Assembly (NCBI RefSeq): GCF_000001735.4
Contig: NC_003075.7
Span: 14,509,001-14,573,000, forward strand
Length of the DNA stretch: 64,000 nucleotides
DNA from: Arabidopsis thaliana
Lineage: Eukaryota; Streptophyta; Magnoliopsida; Brassicales; Brassicaceae
Direction: 5' to 3'
Positions within the stretch are counted from its first letter, which is position 1, and each line of letters opens with the position of its first letter. Shown in pieces: positions 19,587-30,557 of this stretch. A program made the translations under genes and the position numbers. Under the pieces are notes generated by a model. It had not been told where the DNA came from. It did not search any database and saw only the letters and a list, made by a program, of their open reading frames with translations.

Positions 19587-20342
19587 ATGACACAACAGCT
19601 CAAATTCATTCTCACTCGTGAAGAAGCAGCATCCAAAGGCGTCTCCAGGCCCAGTGACTTAGTGAAGCTAGAAGAAGAAGCGATGATCCTGGCTAGGGCT
19701 CCAATCTCCGGCGTCCAAGACGCAGTCCTTGGACTTGCCTCATCCGATCGAATCTTCTTAGGCGTCAATGTCGAATTTGAAGGCCTTCCTCTTCACCACT
19801 CCATCAGCGCCGAGCAATTCCTCGTCGCTAACCTCGCACTCAACTTCGAGCAAGAACTCCACGCTTGCCTCATTCCGTCTAGATTCTACCTCGAAAGCTT
19901 CGAGGAAGACGTCCCTCTCCTTCTCGTGCCGCAGAATAACCGCCTCGCCCACTCGGATCCATTTTCCGCCGCAGAGATCTGCTCAAACCCCGAGCATTGT
20001 TCTCATCTTAAGTGTAGGGCCCTAACGGCGGCAAACAAATCGAACGCACAGTATAGCAAGTGTCCGTCAGGGGTGGCGCTGATTTGCGAAGGGGAAGTTT
20101 ACGGAGGATGGTGCATTGAATCGGCGGCGTATAACCTTAGTTTGGGACCAGTACAAGCGGCGCTTGTTGATTTTATGGCTCGTGGCGAAGGCAAAGGGTT
20201 TGAGATGATCACTGGAGCTGTGCTGGTGGAGATGAATGATGCGAAAGTGAGTCAAGAGGCCACTGCGAGGATTCTTTTGAAGACTATAGCCCCCGGGTGC
20301 AATTTCAGTGTCTTCCGTTGTCACAAGACCGCAGAAAATTGA
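19587..20342 (+). CDS. CDA2: Cytidine deaminase-like protein lacking the zinc site
   Basis: Intronless gene for 251 residues, about 45 shorter than the paralogues. The zinc-binding His is Ser74 (SAEQF; Glu76 remains), and an internal in-frame deletion after ELHAC removes the whole PCxxCRQ segment, so all three zinc ligands are gone. The frame then resumes at the family's SRFYLESFEEDVPLLL region and keeps a complete C-terminal domain (CSHLKCRALTAANKS, CPSGVAL). It cannot be a zinc-dependent deaminase, yet the frame is open from start to end and the promoter looks normal. It may be a pseudogene without stops or make a non-catalytic protein. I place it as At4g29650. Confidence 0.85.
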   Translation: MTQQLKFILTREEAASKGVSRPSDLVKLEEEAMILARAPISGVQDAVLGLASSDRIFLGVNVEFEGLPLHHSISAEQFLVANLALNFEQELHACLIPSRFYLESFEEDVPLLLVPQNNRLAHSDPFSAAEICSNPEHCSHLKCRALTAANKSNAQYSKCPSGVALICEGEVYGGWCIESAAYNLSLGPVQAALVDFMARGEGKGFEMITGAVLVEMNDAKVSQEATARILLKTIAPGCNFSVFRCHKTAEN

Positions 20343-22600
20343 AGCATGTTTATGCTGCCTTGATGATAGATTACTGATGCGTATACTAAAGATGATAGAT
20401 AAAAAATGCTAATATAAAGGAAACTAACCCAGTGGGGGAATTACACATGCATATTCTGGTGATTAAAACTTATGATGATAAAATAGTATTAATCATAATT
20501 ATGTTATGTTTTGGGCTTCTTCTTTGGTTTTATGTATTGTTACCTTAATTACCTTTTAAATAATGTCAATGCATAATCTTTCACGATGTCAATTCACTTT
20601 GCACTTAGAAATGTCACTGTTTTTGTTTGTCACAATACTTGGCTCCAAACGAATAATATTCTGAATTGCTTTTGTCATTACGAATAACATATTGTTCTAT
20701 AAACCTACGATTATCCGATTTTTTTCCTACATTAGATACGGACCTTATTAAATCATATATTATTGTGTCTTCTGTTTATGATAAAATTAAAATAAGAATC
20801 TGACGTAATAAAGTTATCGAACCTTTTTTGGTTTTGCAGAAGCAAAAAAAAGTAGTAAAATAGATATCTTTGCATGAATCTCCATTAGTTGGTAAAATAA
20901 AAGTCTCACTTCCAAACGTATCGAAGTAGAGAATAATGTGGTCCACTGACCAATGGCAAAACTCCTACTAAGTGCGCAATTGGATAATAAGAATTTAGAA
21001 GGGTTGAATTTAAGGATTATATATTTGTTTTTCACAGAAGATGGTAACAGCTTCCATGAACTCCTAAAAGTCTTATTACAAAAGTATAAAGATTTATTTA
21101 ATTTCCACATTTTTGTTTTTACTATATTCAATACCATGAAAATGTGACGAACTACAACTATTGAATTATTATTTAATTACTACTCTTTAGCACATTCCTT
21201 TCTAGTTTCTACTAAGCTACTAAAGTAATCCTAACTACTATGAAACAAATTTTCTTTGGAAAAAAGGTCACGAGTCATTATGCATCTTGAATAATTTTCT
21301 TATTTTATATATTTACTATTCATACCATGAAAATGTATTAAAGTAAAATTATTTCATTGATTTTGACCACTCTAATTTCTACTAAACTACCAACGTAATC
21401 CTAACTACTTTTTGTTTGCTTTGAAAACTGGTTCATGAGTTAATTTCAACAAGAAAAAAAGAAAAATGGTTCCTGAATCACACATGAATCTTATAATGTA
21501 ATCACTCAATCTAGTTTGTATGTTGTAATCTTACATACGAGGTAAAGACATCGAAGTAGAGAATAACGTGGTCCATTGAGCAAACTCCTGCTAAGTGTTA
21601 GGGCCGGCTCAACACTATCAAAGGCCCTAGGGCAAAATAACATTTTGGGCCCATAAAACCTTTTTTGGGTCTTTTAGTATATAAAAAAAAAGGGGAGATT
21701 TTTATAAATGTACCAAATTTTATTAAAATCTTGAACAATATACCCAATATATGGATATTTGAAAACTACAGATTTTTTATTGAAGTTTTACCATAATTAA
21801 ATATAATGGATAAAATTAATTGACATTTTCTAAAATAGTTTGAATATCTAATTTCTTAAATATAAACAGTTTAGTTTAAAAATAAAATTTGTTATAACTA
21901 ATTAATCAATTTATTTAGTGTCTTATTTCTAATGGTTTCTATTTATTAAGGACAAACATGTCATTTTAAAACCAATATAAAATATATTTCAAATAGTGTA
22001 ATATTATAGTGTAGATTTCAAATTAATACTAAAATATAAGGTATACAATCAAATTAATCCTAAAGTAAAACACTTCTGCAAAATTTATATAACTAGTTGT
22101 TTATAATCATATGCCAATAATCACAATACAATAACTTCTTAAAAGCAAATCTAAATGTAATGTCAGAACAATATAAATCTAGGAATTTCCAATGTTACAT
22201 GAAACAGAGAAGATTTTTTACATATTGGTACATCAAGCTCTACATTCAAGATATCTTTCGAATAATGTATATATTAGCTTAACTTGCGAGAGGGTAAAAC
22301 CCCAAAGATTCAATAAAGAAACCCTAAATTGAAGCCCAAGAAATTCAATAACGATACCCTAAATTGAGACACGAAAACCTTGAATAAAGCGAAATCAAAA
22401 TAAAAATTGAGGCATAACAAAGCTATATATACTAGTGAATAAAGAATCCCTGCTTCACATTGACCAAGAAACCACAAATTTGAAACAAAAATCATGACGA
22501 AGAGGTTAGACTTTGAACTTAATCATATTCAAAACTTACACTTCTACTATACAAATGAACCATAAACTCTACATCACACTACATATCTATAGAAGTTCCA
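20343..22600. other. Intergenic: end of the CDA array and repeat-like DNA
   Basis: 20,350-21,550 still shows CDA-type 3' flank and upstream modules (for example 21,425-21,545, TGGTTCATGAGTTAATT) with no gene, so it is the right edge of the array. 21,599-21,665 may be a transposon end. 22,301-22,372 holds imperfect 36-bp repeats around AAACCCTAAATTGA. The rest is AT-rich. Confidence 0.45.
21599..21665. mobile_element. Possible hAT-like transposon terminus
   Basis: TTAGGGCCGGCTCAAC followed by GGCCCTAGGGCAAAATAA and TTTTGGGCCC resembles GC-rich ends of plant hAT-type elements. I did not find a matching inverted end or target duplication, so this stays tentative. Confidence 0.25.
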
Positions 22601-23222
22601 TCAAACCACAATGATACCGCTGCTGCTTCCCTCCATCTCTTGCTCCTTCCATCTCTTTACAAGTTCTAATACACTTGTGTCCTCCCTGTCGTTGTCTACG
22701 ATTTCACTAGGCTTCCAAGTGTCACAGAGTGAGGTAAGTGTAGAGACAACATACTTCATCTCTGGTCTCTGAGTGAGCTCCTTGGCGCAGCAGTGAATTG
22801 CTAGTCTCGCTACGTCGTCAATGATGTTGCGGTTCTCTTCATTCACTTAAATTGTTTCGTCAATGGCTTCTCTAAAAGAGTTTTTGTCGATGCAGACTCT
22901 CCTGAACCAACTGAGAATGTGATGTTCAGCATCTGATCGCTTCTTGTCTAAAGCTTCCTTGCTTGTGACTAACTCCATGAGAATAACTCCAAAACTGTAG
23001 ACATCAGCTTTTGTAGTTACCCTTCCAATCAATGCACTTACAAAGTTTAAGCTGTTAGATAACAATAACATTGGTGATCCGATGTAATAAACATTAACAG
23101 ATTAGAGAAGAAGCATACATGCGTATTCAGGTGCCATGTAACCATATGTGCCGAGGATAGACTTTGTCATGATTGATTCGTTGCCCTCTGCTGTAGATCG
23201 GGTCAAACCAAAATCTGAAACC
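22601..23222 (-). pseudogene. TMK-like receptor kinase fragment
   Basis: Only the C-terminal half of a kinase domain is present. It starts right after an AG acceptor at the activation loop (VSDFGLTRSTAEGNES, GTYGYMAPEYA, about 23222-23118). It continues after an interruption with GRVTTKADVYSFGVILMEL and LSWFRRVCIDKNSFREAIDE, and ends with LAIHCCAKELTQRPEM and a short tail. The motifs match the TMK1 family of leucine-rich-repeat receptor kinases. An in-frame TAA at 22847-22849 splits the last part, and nothing upstream supplies the extracellular, membrane or ATP-binding parts. The retained intron-like border suggests a piece of genomic DNA rather than a reverse-transcribed copy. Confidence 0.75.
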
Positions 23223-24446
23223 CTACAAAAAAACAAAAACTTTTAAGAGAAAAATAACGGTAATATCGATTGGACTACTTTTTTCGATCAGCTTTTTTGT
23301 AAAATTTGAGGATATTAAATGATCGTATTTAAAATTATTGTCAAAATACTTAGATTTGTTATTTTTGATCCAAAAAGTTCAAAAATATATATAAAGCATG
23401 ATAATAACGAAATAATAAACAATACATCCTCAAACCAACTATTTTAAAATGCATAGAGTTTGGAGGAATAAGGAGAAATCTTGAAAATTTATATATATTT
23501 TGCTTGTAGTTTGCTTTTGTTTTTCTTATGTTTTATCTTCTTTTTTTGCTTTAAATTAAACATGATTAACAAACTTTATATTTTGGTAATTCTAGAACAC
23601 TATAACATATTAAAAAAATTATAAACAAAATAATTCTTCATAGACAATATAAACCTATGTAATTATCTCTTTGAAATAAATAAATTAAATATGTTTATTA
23701 GGAATAAGTCTTAGTTGGTTTTGCTTAACATTTACCAAATGTAAAAATATTGTATTCACTCTGGGACTAGGCCGGTTGATATTAGCGAGACGTCTAAACC
23801 ACCTCAGATATTTTAGAGAGTTCCTTTTAAACACTTATCTCTTTTACAATTATCTAATTTTTTTACTAAAATAAAAATTTAATTGTATAATCAAATTATA
23901 GTAAAATATTAATATTTTTTTTATTTGAGAATTTTTTGGGGTTCTCTTTGTTGGAGATGGTCTAACTACTTCTTCATGTCGTGTCTAAAAAGTAAAATGG
24001 TATATATAGCCAAATCCCTATTGCATTTGAACTTGATAATTGTTGTGATAAAATTAAAAACTAGATCATTGTTCATATAAAGTTACAACCTTTCAATTCG
24101 TAATTGTTGAAAATGAGAGAATCGATTGGATAATTTGTAATAAGTGATAACTGAGAAGAGGATCACACTTGTCTTCGTTATTGTATTGGCTTGTTGGAGA
24201 TAATTAGATAGGAATTCTATCATAGGATAATGTTTTTAATCAGCACGCAAAATTGCCTTTTATTTGTCACCAAGGTCTCTGACATGCATCAGTACATCAA
24301 TATCCACATCCTGAATTTTGATCGCAAAAGAGCTCAAGTTCTTTTTGCAGCATGTTAACGTTCCTTCACTGGATATGCGTTGTTTTGAACTATGTAGACA
24401 AATTCAGGAAAGAAAAACTGAAAATCTTGTGCTCAATTGTGAAGAC
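23223..24446. other. Intergenic, AT-rich
   Basis: No ORF, RNA gene or clear repeat is seen. It includes the 3' flank of PRA1.C. Confidence 0.5.
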
Positions 24447-25019
24447 TTAAGAGGAAGAAGAAAGTGACGAAGATGATGTGTTCATTGCCACTTTCTCTTC
24501 ATCATCTTCCAAGACGAACAACATCTCTGTATTCCTCCTACACATGCCATGAACCAGAACAACGGGCAAACCAGCCAAAACCCCGATCACAATACCGCGG
24601 GATACATCTGTTAGTAGAAATATACCGATCGTGAGGACCAACAAAACCAGCACCAAAGTAGAATCATCGATCACACTGCCAAATATCACCCATGGTTCAT
24701 TATCACGGGAGTAGACATATAGCCATGCTACTATCAAGATAACAAAGACGGAAAGGTGGACGGGTTGCCAAAGCATGCTGATGAAGATACTAACAATGAA
24801 GATAACAATGTAGTTGGTTCGAAAGATCATGATGTTGGATTTGATTCGTTCAGTGGCAACGCTAAAGGAGATAGGAAGGCTAAAGGCACTACATTGGACA
24901 AGTTCAAGCCATGGCCTTTGAGAGCTAAGACCTAACGAGATCAATTCTTTGGCTCGTCCTAATAAGCTCAGGCTCGACGAAGCATTTTCTTGGGATGGTA
25001 TAGTGCCATAGGTTGTCAT
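24447..25019 (-). CDS. PRA1C: PRA1 family protein (prenylated Rab acceptor)
   Basis: Single-exon gene for 190 residues. Family features are the SSQRPWLELV stretch near residue 35 and two long hydrophobic blocks, about 68-103 and 120-158, each able to form a membrane hairpin. They are joined by a short polar link (YSRDNEPWVIFG). The C-terminus is acidic and Ser-rich (LEDDEEK, then a Ser run). PRA1 proteins sit in ER, Golgi or endosomal membranes and act with prenylated Rab GTPases in vesicle traffic. The start is the first ATG of the frame. I recall this locus as At4g29658, PRA1.C. It is the first gene of the long minus-strand block. Confidence 0.82.
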   Translation of the reverse strand: MTTYGTIPSQENASSSLSLLGRAKELISLGLSSQRPWLELVQCSAFSLPISFSVATERIKSNIMIFRTNYIVIFIVSIFISMLWQPVHLSVFVILIVAWLYVYSRDNEPWVIFGSVIDDSTLVLVLLVLTIGIFLLTDVSRGIVIGVLAGLPVVLVHGMCRRNTEMLFVLEDDEEKVAMNTSSSSLSSSS

Positions 25020-25494
25020 ATTCTTTCACAAGCAACAAACAAAAAAAAAAAGGAAGGAAAGAAACAGAGTACGTCCCCAGAGGAATCTATATGGACTAAA
25101 GAATGTGAAGCAACCTAATTTGAAGAGAAAAATCTGTGTTGGCTCAATGTTTCTGAGGTAGTTAGATCATCTATCTTATTTGGGAATGTTTTATTTCAGG
25201 ACACCAGAAGAGAGGCAGATACAAGCAGAGATATTCAAAGGAATGAATGGATACCCTTAAACTTCTCAAATCAAATCCTTATACTATAACGAGACTGTCA
25301 TTACATGTAATTTCTAGAAAATAGATTCTTAAGAGAGTCATTAGACTCGAAATACAGACACAAACATTCTACTGAACCAAAAGAAGTTTTTTGATATACA
25401 TATACTAGTGAACCAGTATAAATCCATTTATATCTGCGTATCAAAGTCGGAGATACATCCTTCACCATAGTCTCTGATAGCCTAATCGTTAGCT

Positions 25495-26171
25495 TCACTG
25501 GCTGCTAGCATCTGAAGCAATAGCCTCACCACGATAAACTCTCCATGGTCCTCGATAGAATACTGGCTTCATCAGAGGCACTGTTTTCCCTGGGTGCTCT
25601 TCCCAAAACTTCTCCTGTTTACAGAGAGTGGAGTAACATAAAGTTCACACTCAAACAAGAAACATAACTGATACTAACACAAAACAGTGTAAGAAACACA
25701 TTGACAAAGAATACAATATACTACAGAACAATGAATTAGATTAGATACTAATCAAGACGTAAAAGCTTCATTGAAAGACCTAATGAACCATTCCCATGAA
25801 AAGCAATTCAAGTATAGTTCTTTTCATGATCACACAATCCTTTATTAGTAATCAACAATGAATCATTTCCAATTTTATCACATTTCGAACCCTAACATTT
25901 ACCAATCACGAGAATCAAATTAGAACCCACAAATCTAATAGCAATTCCGGGCCTGAATCGATAACAATACGAAGCTGACCTTGTAGAGCTGCTCTGTAAC
26001 TGCAGCGCCGATGACGCCGGTGTAAAAGGCGGCGACATAGATAGTAATCAAAGTTGTGAAGGTTTTTGGTCGACGGTAAGGTTCGATCATTTCCCAAACA
26101 GCAAATCTCTCGAACTTATTGTACTTATAATCAGCATATTTCCTCCATAGTTGGCTCCACACTCCTTGCAT
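25495..26171 (-). CDS. EMB2752: EMB2752, small membrane protein essential for embryos
   Basis: Two exons, complement(join(25495..25614, 25980..26171)), phase 0 at the GT..AG intron, giving 103 residues. The N-terminus is basic and aromatic (MQGVWSQLWRKYADYKYNKF). One membrane segment is likely at about 38-58 (TLITIYVAAFYTGVIGAAV). The C-terminal exon is polar (EKFWEEHPGKTVPLMKPVF). The layout resembles a small organelle-membrane subunit, but I cannot assign a function from sequence. The name EMB2752 (At4g29660) is from memory and refers to an embryo-lethal mutant. Confidence 0.8.
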
Positions 26172-26982
26172 CTCTCAGATTTCTCTCTTCTCAAACCTTC
26201 GCCGAATTTTGGATTTCTCCGTCTAGCTGTTTCGCGGCGGCGCGTGGGAACCTGAGAAAAATCTGATATCAAAAGGCAAGACTTTAAACGTTAAAACGTT
26301 TACCAAACAGTCCTCTTATTCCTACATGTTTTAGTTTTCAGCCCTTAACTTATCTTTAACACTTAAAAGTCTTGAGCTCACATTTGTAAATTTTTAAAAA
26401 ATCTTATTTGATATGATTCTTGTAAATTTGTAAATTGTAATCACAACACATGATTATTGTAACCATTGTGCTATGTATTTGTTTTTCACTATCGTTCGGT
26501 AAGTTGAGAAAGTTATAAATTTACCCCAAAACTATGGAAATGAGACTTATGCAACCTCACATGACTTCATCAATAAGCTTGCTTTAAAGCAATAAAGAAC
26601 AGCAGTAGTGAAAATACATTTGCAATTGACTATTAGCAGAAGAATCGTAACTGGCTTTAGGAAGTATTCTTTTACACCCAAAAATATGACGATATACAGA
26701 ATTTTAAGCTGAGTATTTGCTTGAGCAACCAAAGATTGTTGCCTTAGTAATATATCTAAAAATCTGGCACTTCAACTTGATGCAGCTGGTTTGGCTAATG
26801 TTAAGCCTTCAGGTACCTTGGCTGGACCGAGGCTGCAACGATCGGTATTGTGCAGTTGGATTGCATCTTTTATCTTCTGAAACTGAATACACACAAATAT
26901 TCAAAAGAAGAGGATGTCAAATAGTAATCAGAGACAGACCAAATGCATTCAACCGGTTTTGGTATCAATATCAGCAAAGGGT
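26172..26982. other. Intergenic: EMB2752 promoter and ACHT2 3' flank
   Basis: An 18-bp palindrome, TAAACGTTAAAACGTTTA (26285-26302), lies about 115 bp upstream of the EMB2752 ATG. The rest is AT-rich and likely includes the ACHT2 3' UTR. Confidence 0.4.
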
Positions 26983-28108
26983 CTATAATATTTGATAGAT
27001 CCTATCGAAAAAGAACAACGAAGTAGTTCTCTTTGTTTGAAGCGTTATGCCAAGCTCTAGTTGCGGAAAAGGTGAAACCGAAATAGCCTTCTTTACCTTA
27101 GCAAGAGAACATGAGAATGACTCAAGCTGACCATCAGCTCCACGGTAAAAGTGGAAAAAAGGAAGCACTCTCACGTTCAAACTCTTGCACATCGGTTTAT
27201 TCTCATCAAAGTTTACTTTAAGGAACACTATATCGGGATGTTCCACCGCTGTCTTGCAAAGCTGAAAACATTTTCAAAACAGACACAAAAAAAACATCTA
27301 AATTTCTCACAGAATCACGAAAGAGAAATGAAACTCTTATAGTTTCATGGAATAGATACGTCACATGACACTAACCTTTGGGAACAATGCTCTGCAAGAA
27401 GCACACCAAGTTCCATAAAACTCTACAATAACTAATCTTTCACCCGCACCGCTTAAAGCGCTCAAGAACTCTTCAGTAGAATGAATATCGACCATGTTTG
27501 GAGCATTCCTCTCCCACCATTTCGGTGGCTCTGTCTCGGCTACATTTTCATCTACCTACACCACAAACCCACATCAGAAACATAAAACTATGGCCGAAAG
27601 CATCACCATCTAATCAAAGCAATCAATAGCATCACCGTCTCTAACAAAAAAACTGAAACTTTAGACTAAATTCTAAACATCTGAAGTGGAATGAGAACAT
27701 AACAGTGAGCTAAGGTCACAATTCACGTTTAGGCTCTAGCTAGAGGCGAAAGACCAAATCGAATAACAAGAGATCAGAAATGGGCTCAAGAGTCTCAATT
27801 TCCAAAAGGGTATACGATTTACGGACAGAATCAGCTAAAAGGCAAGACATTTGTACCTTGACACGAACCACTTGGCTCTTGGGTCGTCTAAGGGGGAGAT
27901 GGCTTCCGAGACCAGAAGATGGGTGGTAATGAGAAGACGAGCAGGAAGGAGAAGATGAGAGAAGACGCAATCTCTTGTCGGAATTCAGATTCGAGTTTGG
28001 AGGTAAGCAAGGTTGCAGAGGATTAAGAGCGGTGGCAAAGGAGCTGAAGGACGAGGAGACACGAATGGCTTGAACCGACGTCGTCGTTAATCGCACAACT
28101 CCAGCCAT
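26983..28108 (-). CDS. ACHT2: ACHT2, atypical chloroplast thioredoxin
   Basis: Three exons, complement(join(26983..27261, 27376..27555, 27857..28108)), summing to 236 residues. Exon 1 (84 residues, Ser/Arg/Leu-rich) looks like a plastid transit peptide. The thioredoxin domain covers about 105-225, with redox-active Cys135 and Cys138 in WCASC. The usual WCGPC is altered, as in the ACHT (atypical Cys/His-rich thioredoxin) group. The cis-Pro loop reads [16 protein letters not shown] proteins carry electrons between 2-Cys peroxiredoxin and targets in the chloroplast stroma or thylakoid. The ATG at 28108 is the only one that gives the transit peptide. I place it as At4g29670. Confidence 0.9.
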
Positions 28109-29066
28109 CTAAATGCACCCAGAGAGAGAGATAGAGACTGAGATTGTTCTTGGTTTTGAATCTTCTCCGAGAGATCCTCTAAGGAGAAGAAGATCAGAAA
28201 CTGTCTGGTTCAGATTCCAGTGATATTTCTCTCATCATGTCTCTCCAATTATACATAGACGCGATTTTTCAACATTAAATAGCGTTTAAACCGCCATCAT
28301 CCACTTGGCGTTTTGTCGATATGATAGTTGAAAAAGCGTAAACGCGTTTTTGTTTCTCCGTTAGAATCGTGTTTTAACACGGAACGCAGATAAGTAATGC
28401 TTTTTTCTTTACACACATAACAAACTTATTTACTTAAATGCCATCTATGTTTATTTGTTATTTGGATCCCAACTTTAATTGATGTACAAACACAGAAAAA
28501 TCTAAAGAAAAATATCAAATTTGAAGGCGATTTGGGTTTAATTAGATTCGTATTTTTGATCAATCAAGTCTAGCATATACTTAGGTTTGATAAGTTTTCT
28601 ACTTTCGATCACGATTTTAAAAGAGGAAGGTTCTTGTTATAAGGATTTAAGTGAATCTGTTCTGTTCCAATAAACTAAGCAAGTAATGAAAGAAAAAACA
28701 TAACATGTGATGCAACAAAATCATTGCAAGAAAATAGGACACATCGGTGATAAGTGTTGATAATTCCAACATACACTAAATTGTTTCCAATTATTGGCAA
28801 AGAATCGAGTATCCAATTCAAAGCATTGTTTCTTTGAAGGAAAGTACAAAGCTTCCAATCTTGGCATCAAATGTCAAGACAAGTTTCATACTCCGAAATA
28901 CTACAATACGTTTTAGTGCAACTTCGTGATGAAATCATACAAAAACAGCAATCAGATCAAAACGCATAAAACGTCTAAGAGGTCAAACGCGTTTATGTTT
29001 TGACAACAAAGTCTCAAGAGTCTAGACTGCCTTTTATTGACAGAAGAATAAACTTACCCTACTCTT
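28109..29066. other. Intergenic: ACHT2 promoter and NPP 3' flank
   Basis: 28,120-28,380 holds the ACHT2 leader and promoter. The rest is AT-rich and shows no gene. Confidence 0.45.
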
Positions 29067-30557
29067 CTACACGCGTGGCAAGAGAATGCTTGAAGAAAAC
29101 TCATCAGATCCATTGTTTGGTGCTGCCTTAAGTCCTAGAATCGAACTGATCACATTGTATATCTGAACATTCTCAAAAGAAGGCACTTTCCTTCCTTTTG
29201 AGAACATAGGACCATGCCCGATGAATATAGTTCTCATCGAAAAGAAGGCATTGTCATACCCGTGAGCTCCACCGCATTCCTTGGCTTTACTTTTCTTCTG
29301 CTCCACCTTGAAGCCCTCATCGACTAGTCCTATAATAGGCGGGATGCGGTCACTGTCTACATAATGCAGCCTGCTAGGTAAATCCTCTTTGAGATAAACC
29401 TTCAAGTACTTCCCATTCTCTACTTTACCCGAGCTCAAACCTTCGTTTATCTTAGCCACTATATCCGCTGCATCGTGCCCTGAAGGGGGTTGAATCGCTA
29501 GCAACGGAGTGTAGTACTGTACCCAACTGCTAGGGATTTTGATCCAAGGAGCTAAATCATCTAAAACCACCAATTTTTTATCGCAAGTTCCAACCATTCC
29601 ATGATCACCAACCATAATCATAGTCACATCCTCAAAAATCCCTCGTTTTTCTAACCCATCAATTAATCTTCCTATTAACCGATCAATGTTAACTACAGCT
29701 TCTGTGATCTGAGGATCATCAGGGCCAACTTGGTGACCTTGATGATCAGGATCTTCAAAGTAAAGCGTCATAAAACTCGGGATTTCGTTACTAGGCAAAT
29801 CGAAATAGCTCAAAATAGTATCAACCCTATCATCAAAAGGAACAGAGCCATTGTAGTTTTGACATAAACCTTGAGGACAATTCCAAGAGCCTTTGTGTAC
29901 CTCAGAGCCAGGCCAGAAGTAAGTAGCAGCCTTAAGTCCTTGGTTCACAACTGTCTCCCACAAAGGCTCACCTAACCACCACTCTGGTTCATGACTAGCC
30001 ATTGTGAAAACGTTCCCTGTTTCTGGATCAACAAAGTGGTTATTGATGATTCCATGATAAGCTGGGTATAGACCTGTGACGATAGAGTAATGGTTAGGGA
30101 AAGTTAGTGTCGGAAAAACAGGGATTAGACCAGTCTCAGCTTCGGTTCCGTTGGCTATTAATCTGTGGATGCTCGGTAGTTTGGTCTTGAACTGGTACCC
30201 GAAACGAAACCCATCTGATGAAATCAAAAGAACAACAGGCTTGTCGAGTTTCTTGAGCGGACGAGCTACGGATCTGTCGAAAGCTGGTGACTTTGAGATT
30301 TGGTTTAAGGAAAGGACAGGTTTTTGAGAAGAGAAGAAGAGGAAGGCGAAAGCTGAAGCGGCGGATAGAGCGATGCAGGTGACGAGAAGTAGAGATGTGA
30401 AGATGAAGCAGCTTGAGATGCTTCTAGTGGAAGAATCAGAACCGGAGGAATCTGTGTGATTGTCGAGAAGTGCGATTGATTGGCTTGGTGGGTCTTGGTC
30501 TTCTTCTTGTGGAACTGATTTAGGTTTTTTAGCTGATAATGTGTCGCCGGAGATCAT
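29067..30557 (-). CDS. Nucleotide pyrophosphatase/phosphodiesterase, membrane-anchored
   Basis: Single-exon gene for 496 residues of the NPP (alkaline-phosphatase-like) superfamily, which splits phosphodiester or pyrophosphate bonds in nucleotides and nucleotide sugars. A polar N-terminus of about 47 residues precedes one hydrophobic segment (48-76), so it is probably a type II membrane protein with the enzyme in the secretory lumen or outside. Metal-site motifs are DGFRFG (Asp115), the nucleophile Thr152 in PTLTFPNHYS, DPDHQGH, GDHGM and GAHGYDN. All expected zinc ligands are visible. Sequons such as NGT and NGS suggest glycosylation. It is the most diverged of four tandem relatives (SSDGFR instead of SCDGFR). 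I place it as At4g29680. Confidence 0.9.
   Translation of the reverse strand: MISGDTLSAKKPKSVPQEEDQDPPSQSIALLDNHTDSSGSDSSTRSISSCFIFTSLLLVTCIALSAASAFAFLFFSSQKPVLSLNQISKSPAFDRSVARPLKKLDKPVVLLISSDGFRFGYQFKTKLPSIHRLIANGTEAETGLIPVFPTLTFPNHYSIVTGLYPAYHGIINNHFVDPETGNVFTMASHEPEWWLGEPLWETVVNQGLKAATYFWPGSEVHKGSWNCPQGLCQNYNGSVPFDDRVDTILSYFDLPSNEIPSFMTLYFEDPDHQGHQVGPDDPQITEAVVNIDRLIGRLIDGLEKRGIFEDVTMIMVGDHGMVGTCDKKLVVLDDLAPWIKIPSSWVQYYTPLLAIQPPSGHDAADIVAKINEGLSSGKVENGKYLKVYLKEDLPSRLHYVDSDRIPPIIGLVDEGFKVEQKKSKAKECGGAHGYDNAFFSMRTIFIGHGPMFSKGRKVPSFENVQIYNVISSILGLKAAPNNGSDEFSSSILLPRV

Noticed and set aside
22301-22372. Possible telomere-like repeats (AAACCCTAAATTGA)
   Set aside because: Only two or three imperfect copies spaced 36 bp apart, not a CCCTAAA tract.
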